8,332 nucleotides of DNA from an uncultured Dietzia sp. (GTDB lineage Bacteria; Actinomycetota; Actinomycetes; Mycobacteriales; Mycobacteriaceae), in NCBI GenBank assembly GCA_946570335.1, contig CAMNYG010000043.1, positions 1 to 8,332 of the forward strand. Reading direction: 5' to 3'. Positions within the stretch are counted from its first letter, which is position 1. Each line of letters begins with the position of its first letter. The translations under genes and the position numbers were made by a program. Shown here piece by piece: positions 1-4,216 of this stretch. The notes below the pieces were generated by a model. That model was not told the origin of the DNA, searched no databases, and worked only from the letters and a program-made list of their open reading frames with translations.

Positions 1-95
1 TGTTTTATGACATTCCCTTTCGACGACCGCTTGGCCGCCGCGTTATAGGTCAGGTCATCTGACCTGCGCCTGTTGAGTTCGTCCAGCCAGCTCAT
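1..95 (-). CDS. Start of a hypothetical phage protein, cut by the left edge
   Basis: Only the first 31 codons are inside the window; the frame stays open to base 1. The protein begins MSWLDELNRRRSDDL and is hydrophilic and charged, with no recognisable domain in this fragment. The ATG at 93-95 overlaps the TGA of the preceding 224-aa gene in an ATGA quartet, the same junction type used repeatedly in this leftward unit. An AGCAGG purine stretch lies about 4 bases upstream of the ATG as a plausible ribosome binding site. The inverted repeat at 51-66 falls inside this coding region. Function is unknown; the start is supported by coupling and RBS rather than homology. Confidence 0.6.
   Translation of the reverse strand, partial: MSWLDELNRRRSDDLTYNAAAKRSSKGNVIK
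51..66. repeat. Short perfect inverted repeat inside the leftmost gene
   Basis: CAGGTCA-TC-TGACCTG has two 7-bp perfectly complementary arms around 2 bases. It sits within coding sequence of the leftmost gene. It could be a protein-binding palindrome, but a chance palindrome shaped by codon choice is equally possible. No second copy was noticed in the window. Confidence 0.35.
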
Positions 96-766
96 GAAAC
101 CTGCTTCTTTCGGGGGGTCAGTACCGGCTCTCCCTGGTTGGTGAACCGGACATTGAGACGTTTCGCCGTAGGGACCGCCACCCCGAGGGTCGACGCGTGC
201 CCGATCCACCAGAGGCTTTCCCCGCTACGGCCGTCAGAGGTGACGACAATGCTTTCACGATAGTCGGCCGAGGCCGCCCTGAGTGCGGACTCGGCGTGCC
301 CGGCGGCGAGGAGGCGAAAGTGTGTGAGCGCCAGGACCACGAGACGCTCGACATCGTCGAGTACCGCCTCGGACAGGTGTCGCCGCCGCACCGGCGGTGT
401 GGGGGAGGAGGTGATCGGCCCGACCTTGCGGATGACGCGCCCCACTGGGGCCTCGGGGCGCGGGGGCGGCAGGCCCACCAGCCCGAGACCCTGGGGCCCC
501 GGCCGCCGGGCGGCCGGGCGGCCGAAGACGAACTCGGCGTCGATCGGGGGCACTTCGATCATCGAGGGTGCGCCTTTGGTGTAGCACTCGGGGTTGGCAA
601 GGATTTCCAGTCGCCGGTGCGTCTTGTCGGTGATGGGCCAGAAGGTCTGAATCATCGTGCGGCGGATCTGGTCCGGGGTCATCGTCGGGGTCAGGGTCAC
701 CACGCAGCGACTGCTCCAGTGCTCGGCGATGAGGTTGTCGCCGAGCGGCGACACGGTGATGGTCAT
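92..766 (-). CDS. Hypothetical phage protein (224 aa) with Pro/Arg-rich middle
   Basis: I do not recognise this protein. It appears to have three parts: an N-terminal region (about 1-75) with mixed strand/helix character, a Pro/Gly/Arg-rich low-complexity linker (about 82-128), and a C-terminal region (about 129-224) that starts with a probable helix (LSEAVLDDVERLVVLALTHF) and continues with strand-like segments. There is no signal peptide, no clear membrane segment and no catalytic motif I can name. The ATG at 764-766 follows the TGA of the upstream 74-aa gene by one base, and a GAGGA lies about 9 bases upstream of it. Its stop overlaps the next gene's ATG (92-95). The linker DNA at about 499-525 is a nearly pure G/C run with tandem GGGCGGCC units, so its length may vary between relatives. 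Confidence 0.7.
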   Translation of the reverse strand: MTITVSPLGDNLIAEHWSSRCVVTLTPTMTPDQIRRTMIQTFWPITDKTHRRLEILANPECYTKGAPSMIEVPPIDAEFVFGRPAARRPGPQGLGLVGLPPPRPEAPVGRVIRKVGPITSSPTPPVRRRHLSEAVLDDVERLVVLALTHFRLLAAGHAESALRAASADYRESIVVTSDGRSGESLWWIGHASTLGVAVPTAKRLNVRFTNQGEPVLTPRKKQVS

Positions 767-767
767 G

Positions 768-992
768 TCAGAGGGTCCTCCAGTTGATCTCCCCCGACTG
801 GATGGCCCAGTCGGGGGTCGCGCCGTCCAGGGTCAGGCAGCCCTGGTTGAGCGCCGAGACCATGCCCACGACGGCGGCGCGGTCGGTGCTCACTGCGGGT
901 CCCGCGCTGCCGCGCGAGGGGGAGAACGGGCGGTAGATGATTGTCGCGTCGTCCCTCCGGGACGGGTGGCACTGCTTCTCTGGAACGGTCAC
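768..992 (-). CDS. Hypothetical small phage protein (74 aa)
   Basis: The product is not recognised. It is a short protein with an N-terminal basic, Pro/Ser-rich part (about 1-33) and a C-terminal part (about 38-74) with alternating hydrophobic residues and two Trp (DWAIQS, EINWRTL), probably a small folded domain. It has two separated Cys (about residues 8 and 52) and no clear metal motif. The start is GTG at 990-992, with AGGGAG about 7 bases upstream. It begins 13 bases after the stop of the membrane-protein gene and ends one base before the ATG of the 224-aa gene, so it fits the leftward polycistronic unit. An overlapping reading frame at 763-972 is rich in Arg/Pro/Gly and is taken as a shadow. 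Confidence 0.6.
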   Translation of the reverse strand: MTVPEKQCHPSRRDDATIIYRPFSPSRGSAGPAVSTDRAAVVGMVSALNQGCLTLDGATPDWAIQSGEINWRTL

Positions 993-1005
993 GGCGGAAC
1001 TCCCT

Positions 1006-1371
1006 CTACTGGTTCTTGATCTGGTCGTCGAGGATTTGCCAGGTCAGTGAGTCGCGGGGGTACTGGTCCCGCAGGTCGTGCAGGGCCGCGATGCGCTCGC
1101 GCTTTTCGATGTCCTGGCGCAACTGGCGCCGGTCGGCGGCTGCCGCGAGTGCCTTGCCGACCCGGTAGGGCAGGTAGCCGACGGCGGCAATCAGGAGGAG
1201 GGCAAGCGCGATCGGCCAGAAGAAGATGGCCACAAAGGTCAGCGGCACCACTATCGGTGCCGCGTGGCTCCAGCCCTCCTCGTCGCTGTAGGCGGCGAAG
1301 CCGGAGGCGACCAAGGCGACGATGCCGAGGGTCCCCATGCCGACCAGGTGGATGATCGTGTCGATGCTCAC
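1006..1371 (-). CDS. Small membrane protein with two hydrophobic segments and a coiled-coil tail (121 aa)
   Basis: The start chosen is GTG at 1369-1371, which overlaps the upstream stop in a GTGA quartet and has GGGAGG 7 bases upstream; a longer frame to 1416 would run deep into the neighbouring gene. The protein has a hydrophobic stretch at about 7-28, a short acidic loop (YSDEEGWSH), and a longer hydrophobic stretch at about 38-68. A charged helix follows (about 74-101, rich in Arg, Glu, Ala and Leu), probably cytoplasmic and possibly coiled coil. This is seen directly; the role is not known. A holin-like or membrane-anchoring role is possible from topology alone, but the position in an operon with a primase and small unknown genes, not beside lysins, does not support calling it a holin. 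Confidence 0.75.
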   Translation of the reverse strand: MSIDTIIHLVGMGTLGIVALVASGFAAYSDEEGWSHAAPIVVPLTFVAIFFWPIALALLLIAAVGYLPYRVGKALAAAADRRQLRQDIEKRERIAALHDLRDQYPRDSLTWQILDDQIKNQ

Positions 1372-1694
1372 GACTCGACCTCCCGTTCTGCCTCGCACCC
1401 CTCGCAGGGACACCACTCGTCAGAGCTGTTGTGGGTCACCACTGCAGCCCCGTCGGCGTCCCACCCGTGGCCGTAGGGGTCCATCGCCATGGTGGCGAAC
1501 GAGTCACTGTCCAGGTAGGCCACCCGGACGTAGTAGCCGCGCCCGGGGCGCGGCTCGCCCAGGTATTTCCAGTAGAGGTTGTGACGGTGGACCGTGGTGC
1601 CGAAGATCGGGCTAATCCCCTCGAGCCACCTGGCCAGGCGCTCCTCCTGCTTCTCGGTCAGCGGGGGCCAGGTGCCGGTGCCCGGGGCGATCAT
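1368..1694 (-). CDS. Hypothetical phage protein with C-terminal Cys cluster (108 aa)
   Basis: The product is not recognised. The start is ATG at 1692-1694 in an ATGA overlap with the upstream DUF7352-like gene, with GAGGTG about 5 bases upstream. The N-terminal part (about 12-30, LTEKQEERLARWLEGI) looks like an amphipathic helix. The middle (about 36-75) is rich in aromatic residues (HRHNLYWKYLG, GYYVRVAYLDSDSF), suggesting beta strands. The C-terminus carries WCPCEGC (Cys 95, 97 and 100), a possible metal ligand set or redox cluster, followed by an acidic tail. Its TGA overlaps the GTG of the membrane-protein gene. The Cys spacing is too short for a standard zinc finger on its own, so His 36, 38 and 88 or a partner protein might complete a site; that is inference. 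Confidence 0.7.
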   Translation of the reverse strand: MIAPGTGTWPPLTEKQEERLARWLEGISPIFGTTVHRHNLYWKYLGEPRPGRGYYVRVAYLDSDSFATMAMDPYGHGWDADGAAVVTHNSSDEWCPCEGCEAEREVES

Positions 1695-1960
1695 GACGAC
1701 ACCTCGACCGAGTAGAAGTGCCACACGAACACGCCCCCGGCGGGGATGTCGGTGCCGATGTAGGTCGCCTCGTCGGGGACCGGGTGGCCGGTGCCGACCA
1801 CTTGGATCTCCAGCGAGCGCTCCGGGGCGTCGGTGTCAACCTCGAACCACGCCTCGAGCGTGCCGCGCTCAGAGGAGATTGACAAGATGCGTCGCAGCCC
1901 CGGCGCGGTGATGGTCTGCTTCTCGGTCAGGGCGATGGGCTCGCGCCAGATGGTCTTCAT
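1691..1960 (-). CDS. DUF7352-like small phage protein (89 aa)
   Basis: The protein begins MKTIWREPIALTEKQTI and contains RILSI, AWFEVDTDAPE, VVGTGHPVPD, YIGT and GGVFVWHFY in that order. I recognise this pattern (KTIWK.PL..TD.Q, VGTGHP, YIGT, WH near the end) as the common actinophage and environmental phage protein family annotated DUF7352; its function is unknown. The whole 89-aa length matches a single compact, mainly beta domain. The start is ATG at 1958-1960, overlapping the upstream TGA in ATGA; the ribosome binding site is weak (GGTGG), so translation probably depends on coupling. A longer in-frame extension to 2134 overlaps the upstream gene and is rejected. Family assignment is from memory of the motif pattern. 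Confidence 0.8.
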   Translation of the reverse strand: MKTIWREPIALTEKQTITAPGLRRILSISSERGTLEAWFEVDTDAPERSLEIQVVGTGHPVPDEATYIGTDIPAGGVFVWHFYSVEVSS

Positions 1961-2160
1961 GGCTGGCCACCAACTTCGGTATAGGCGGCCGCTTCGATCA
2001 GGTTCTTGGCATGAGCCCGGGCTTCGTTGGGGGTCAGGCGTGCGTAGTAGTCGTCCATCGTCATTACGACGACCCCTTCGCGCGGGTAGGCGGCGGCGTA
2101 GACCCAGTTGCCCTCCTCGGTGGTCTGCTTCCACTTCGAGGGCCGGGCCAGGGGGCTCAT
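1957..2160 (-). CDS. Hypothetical small phage protein (67 aa)
   Basis: The product is not recognised beyond a general resemblance of its C-terminal half (about 42-62, LTPNEARAHAKNLIEAAAY) to helical LTP.EAR.lA..L..A segments common in small actinophage proteins. The N-terminal half (about 9-35) looks like a small beta sheet with aromatic residues (WKQTTEEGNWVYAAAY). The ATG at 2158-2160 shares one base with the TGA of the 55-aa gene (TGATG), and GGAGGG lies about 4 bases upstream. Its stop overlaps the start of the DUF7352-like gene in an ATGA quartet. Role unknown. Confidence 0.75.
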   Translation of the reverse strand: MSPLARPSKWKQTTEEGNWVYAAAYPREGVVVMTMDDYYARLTPNEARAHAKNLIEAAAYTEVGGQP

Positions 2161-2327
2161 CAGGCCCTCCCGAAGTGCTGTGCGCGGGCCAGGTCCTTGC
2201 GCATCTGGACTTTGTGCAGCGCCTTTTCGAGCCGGGCGACCTCTGCCTGGTCGGCGCCGCGCTGCCGGGCCCGATCGAGGGCGATCTTGGCGTTCTTGAG
2301 GTCTTTGTCGACCTTGCTCTTGCTCAT
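2160..2327 (-). CDS. Small charged helical protein (55 aa)
   Basis: This short frame starts with ATG at 2325-2327, overlapping the stop of the 27-aa gene in ATGA, with a strong AGGAGA about 7 bases upstream. It ends with TGA at 2160-2162, which shares a base with the next ATG. The product begins MSKSKVDKDLKNAKIALDR and is almost entirely Lys, Arg, Ala, Leu, Asp, Glu and Gln, predicting one long amphipathic helix or coiled coil from about residue 5 to 50, with net positive charge. It fills the only gap in the otherwise continuous leftward unit, which supports it being real. A nucleic-acid-binding or protein-partner role is possible but not shown. Confidence 0.75.
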   Translation of the reverse strand: MSKSKVDKDLKNAKIALDRARQRGADQAEVARLEKALHKVQMRKDLARAQHFGRA

Positions 2328-2407
2328 TGCATGGTCTCCTTCATCCAGTCGCGCAGGTGCGCCAGCACCTCGTGGTGGCCGATCCAGGGGTTCCAGGTCA
2401 GGTCCAT
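2324..2407 (-). CDS. Predicted microprotein directly downstream of the primase (27 aa)
   Basis: The frame starts at ATG 2405-2407, overlaps the last 10 bases of the primase gene, and ends in TGA at 2324-2326, overlapping the next ATG (ATGA). A very good Shine-Dalgarno sequence, AAGGAGA, lies 4-5 bases upstream inside the primase 3' end. The peptide starts MDLTWNPWIGHHEV and ends DWMKETMQ; it has three Trp, two adjacent His and probable helical character, with no membrane segment. Two coupled junctions and the strong RBS argue that it is translated. It may act as a peptide, or simply carry ribosomes on to the 55-aa gene. Longer in-frame extensions run antisense-free through the primase gene and are rejected as shadows. 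Confidence 0.6.
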   Translation of the reverse strand: MDLTWNPWIGHHEVLAHLRDWMKETMQ

Positions 2408-3219
2408 GCCTTCTCCTTGTCGAGTGCTTTCTGAGGGTCCATCGGGCCCAGGTGGCTGTAGGCTGCCGTGCGGTCGACGAAGAAGCACGGGTCGCTGGGG
2501 TTTTTCAGATTCCGCCCCAGGGGTAGGCGCATGAGGTTGCCGAACTTCTTGCCGTCCATGGAGGACTGCTTGGGGAAGGTCTCCACAGCAAACGAGTCGG
2601 CCCAGGCTGGTCCGGAGTAGAGCTTGAAGAAGTTCTTGCCCCGGCTCAGCTCGAACTGTCCGCCCAGGATGGGTCCGGCGGCGTCGAGTGCGAGCTCGCA
2701 GCCCGCGCGCGCCTCGGCGACGTCCACCGGCTCGGTGTAGCCGTAGACGTGGATGCCCTTGTGGCCGGAGTAGGCGATCGCGGTATGTAGGCCGAGTTCG
2801 GTGCGGATACCGTAGGCCAGACCCTCGCCGACCGTGCGCAGCATGTACTTCACGAACCCCCGGCTCGGGTGTGTGCGGTCCAGCCACGCCTCGCGCGGGC
2901 GGTAGGCGATCTGCTGGCTGTGCGAGGCCATCCAGCGGTCCAGCTCCTCGCCGTGCAGGTCAGGGAACTGCTCCGGTAGCGGGTAGCGGGTCCAGGTGCC
3001 CTCTTCTTCCAGGTCGACGTCAAACGCCAGGACCCGTGTCAGTCCCCCCTGGTCGCTTGTGTAGTGCCCGATTGTCCGGTGCCCGTCCAGGTGTGCCTGG
3101 ATGACCTCGACGGTGAGGTCTTCCTCGACGGGCCGGTAGGCGCCGGTGCTGGACTGCACCGCGTAGACATCGCGCCGTTGCACGTGCCGGTCCAAGATGA
3201 GTTGCGCCAGCGTGCTCAT
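2398..3219 (-). CDS. Archaeo-eukaryotic primase (AEP) catalytic-domain protein
   Basis: This 273-aa protein is a probable DNA primase or primase-polymerase of the AEP superfamily, making primers for phage DNA replication. Motif I is LAFDVDLE (metal-binding D67 and D69). Motif II is YSGHKGIHVYGY (S151, G152, K154, G155, H157), the classic sGxxGxH nucleotide-binding motif. A later block has VETFPKQ (212-218) and GNLMRLPLGRN (228-238), which I associate with AEPs such as those of TOTE-type systems. The protein ends soon after (FFVD at 246-249), so no helicase, PriCT or zinc domain is fused. The start is ATG at 3217-3219, overlapping the 24-aa gene stop in ATGA, with GGAGG about 5 bases upstream; the longer frame to 3441 crosses the promoter and the divergent gene and is rejected. 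A helicase partner is presumably encoded further left or by the host. Confidence 0.85.
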   Translation of the reverse strand: MSTLAQLILDRHVQRRDVYAVQSSTGAYRPVEEDLTVEVIQAHLDGHRTIGHYTSDQGGLTRVLAFDVDLEEEGTWTRYPLPEQFPDLHGEELDRWMASHSQQIAYRPREAWLDRTHPSRGFVKYMLRTVGEGLAYGIRTELGLHTAIAYSGHKGIHVYGYTEPVDVAEARAGCELALDAAGPILGGQFELSRGKNFFKLYSGPAWADSFAVETFPKQSSMDGKKFGNLMRLPLGRNLKNPSDPCFFVDRTAAYSHLGPMDPQKALDKEKAWT

Positions 3220-3290
3220 CCGATCCTCCAGAGGTCCGACATCGCGCCTATGAGCGCGAAGACGAAGATGGCCAGGATTACGTATCCCAT
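3216..3290 (-). CDS. Predicted 24-aa membrane microprotein, first gene of the leftward unit
   Basis: ATG at 3288-3290 opens a 24-codon frame ending in TGA at 3216-3218, which overlaps the primase ATG in an ATGA quartet. The peptide starts MGYVILAIFVFALIGAM and ends SDLWRIG: a single hydrophobic segment of about 15 residues with a short polar tail. An AGGAAG and a GTGGGG purine run lie upstream (about 9 and 3 bases). Its ATG is about 26 bases downstream of the predicted transcription start. It is therefore either a genuine small membrane protein or a leader peptide that couples ribosomes onto the primase. Short length means a chance frame cannot be excluded, but promoter distance, RBS and exact stop-start overlap all agree. 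Confidence 0.6.
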   Translation of the reverse strand: MGYVILAIFVFALIGAMSDLWRIG

Positions 3291-3322
3291 GTTCCCCACT
3301 TCCTGTGTGACGTACACCAGGA

Positions 3323-3351
3323 ACAGTACGCCTATAGATTGACGATGTCAA
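3323..3351 (-). promoter_or_regulatory. Leftward sigma70-type promoter for the primase unit
   Basis: On the minus strand, a perfect -35 box TTGACA (3351-3346) is followed by a 17-bp spacer and a -10 box TACTGT (3328-3323; matches TAnnnT). Transcription would start near 3316, leaving a leader of about 26 bases with an AGGAAG before the ATG at 3290. This is the only strong promoter match noticed in the divergent region and it is correctly placed to drive all leftward genes. Confidence 0.7.
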
Positions 3352-3352
3352 T
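3338..3352. promoter_or_regulatory. Candidate operator: 15-bp palindrome over the leftward -35 box
   Basis: ATTGAC-GAT-GTCAAT is a perfect inverted repeat with 6-bp arms and a 3-base centre. It includes the entire leftward -35 hexamer and lies in the divergent region between the two transcription units. A dimeric repressor bound here would block the leftward promoter. No second copy was noticed in the window, and no repressor gene is visible here. Confidence 0.45.
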
Positions 3353-3381
3353 GGGTGAGGTTCACGCAGGGTCAGGTGTCG

Positions 3382-3387
3382 TATCAT
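3382..3387 (+). promoter_or_regulatory. Possible rightward -10 box (TATCAT)
   Basis: TATCAT matches the TATAAT consensus at 5 of 6 positions and lies 7 bases before an in-frame ATG at 3395, the spacing seen for leaderless actinobacterial transcripts. No convincing -35 box is seen about 17 bases upstream (GGTTCA). It overlaps the ATG at 3386, so use of this box would exclude that start. Weak on its own. Confidence 0.3.
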
Positions 3388-4216
3388 GACGGACATGACA
3401 TCTTCCCGGACGACTCCTGAGCTGGTGTTCTCCGGCGCCATGAGCTACATCGACCAGATCGTGGCAGCTGGACATCGCTCAATCCTGGTCAATGCCCGTA
3501 CCGAGAATATCTCCTCGGTGGACGCCCGTGCCTGGGCTCGCAGGACGATCGGTCGGGAGCTTGGCGACTTCACCCTCTACATCCGCCACCCCTCGCACAT
3601 TGAGGAGTACATCTTCACCGATGGCAAGGGCACGTTGGCGACTCATCCGGTGTGGAACTATCGCGAGCAGGGCATCGACTCGCTGGTCCCCCTGCTGCGC
3701 GGGGAGTGGACCGGTCACCTGGCCTCGGATGAGATCGGCAACACCTGGCCGATCGGCCCAGAGAAGGGGCAGCAGGGCTACAAGCTGTTCCTGTTCAATC
3801 TGCCGCGAAGCCACTCCATGTCCTCGCGGATGCTGTCAAAGTTCTTCACCGACGCCTTGGCCTCGGACCTGGTCGTGCCGAAGGTGTACTACGACAGCGT
3901 CAAGGGGCTCGTCGGGGGGCTCAACTTCGGCGCTCCCGGGGTGGTTTACAACCCGAGCTACCCGTCCCGTCATCGGGACATCCTCACCGGTCAGGGTCGC
4001 CAGATCCAGGTCAAGGACCTCGACCAGTTGCGCCAGGCCAAGAACGTCCTGGCTGCGATCGGCTATACGCCCGAGGAGGTGGCGGACGCCAGTGTTGACG
4101 AGCTGACCATGATCAATATCCTCTCCGCCCGTTGGGCGGCGGAGAACTGGCACAAGGACGTGATGCCTGTGGGCCCAAAAGTCCGGGGCGCCGGGGCGTC
4201 GACGGTGACCGCCTGA
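3386..4216 (+). CDS. Unrecognised protein (276 aa), first gene of the rightward packaging unit
   Basis: I do not recognise the family. The protein looks globular and soluble, with a mixed alpha/beta N-terminal two-thirds (about 15-205; strands such as RSILVNA, DFTLYIRH, EEYIFTDG, YKLFLFNLP) and a helical C-terminal part (about 209-255; DLDQLRQAKNVLAAIGYTPEEV). There is no signal peptide, membrane segment or obvious catalytic motif. ATG 3386 has AGGTG 7 bases upstream and is preferred; ATG 3395 (Met4) is the alternative if the TATCAT box makes a leaderless message. The TGA at 4214-4216 overlaps the probable CTG start of the terminase small subunit, so the two are probably co-translated. The position just before terS and terL suggests a packaging-linked role, but this is inference only. 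The last 12 codons lie after a CCCAAAA heptamer. Confidence 0.8.
   Translation: MTDMTSSRTTPELVFSGAMSYIDQIVAAGHRSILVNARTENISSVDARAWARRTIGRELGDFTLYIRHPSHIEEYIFTDGKGTLATHPVWNYREQGIDSLVPLLRGEWTGHLASDEIGNTWPIGPEKGQQGYKLFLFNLPRSHSMSSRMLSKFFTDALASDLVVPKVYYDSVKGLVGGLNFGAPGVVYNPSYPSRHRDILTGQGRQIQVKDLDQLRQAKNVLAAIGYTPEEVADASVDELTMINILSARWAAENWHKDVMPVGPKVRGAGASTVTA
4174..4214 (+). promoter_or_regulatory. Possible -1 frameshift site: CCCAAAA heptamer plus GC-rich stems
   Basis: The heptamer CCCAAAA (4174-4180) is read as xxC CCA AAA in the 276-aa gene, the canonical X XXY YYZ arrangement. A -1 slip would move ribosomes exactly into the terminase small subunit frame and give a fused product without a stop. 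Downstream, CCGG-GGCG-CCGG (4183-4194) can fold as a 4-bp GC hairpin, and 4194-4200 can pair with 4207-4214 (7 bp with one bulged C). These are alternative, overlapping structures. Chance occurrence of such a heptamer in the roughly 28 overlapping codons is not negligible, and slipping on CCC/AAA has not been shown for this system. Confidence 0.25.
4183..4198 (+). repeat. Tandem 8-bp direct repeat (CCGGGGCG x2)
   Basis: Two exact copies of CCGGGGCG lie head to tail near the 3' end of the 276-aa gene, just before the start region of the terminase small subunit. Both copies are GC only and give the local RNA strong folding potential. Such a repeat can also change copy number by slippage, and 8 is not a multiple of 3, so gain or loss of one unit would shift the frame. 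Confidence 0.6.

Noticed and set aside
499..525. GC-only repeat-like run (GGGCGGCC units)
   Set aside because: It encodes the Pro/Arg-rich linker of the 224-aa protein; it is explained as low-complexity coding sequence rather than a separate element.
197..787. 196-aa plus-strand frame at the left
   Set aside because: It is antisense to the 224-aa gene, of shadow-like composition, and lacks coupling to other genes.
1878..1883. TTGACA-like hexamer on the plus strand
   Set aside because: It lies within the DUF7352-like gene, on the strand opposite the leftward unit, with no plus-strand gene to serve.
1691..2134. Longer start for the DUF7352-like gene
   Set aside because: The extra 58 residues overlap the 67-aa gene and are Arg/Gly-rich; the family begins at MKTIW, matching the ATG in the ATGA overlap at 1957-1960.
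2324..2887. 187-aa minus-strand frame overlapping the primase gene
   Set aside because: It lies almost wholly inside the primase in another frame and is Arg/Gly/Pro-rich as GC-rich shadows are. Only its last 27 codons, with a strong RBS, are kept as a gene.
3339..3344. TTGACG as a rightward -35 box
   Set aside because: It is the mirror half of the palindrome; 16-18 bases downstream there is no acceptable -10 box (for example TCACGC).
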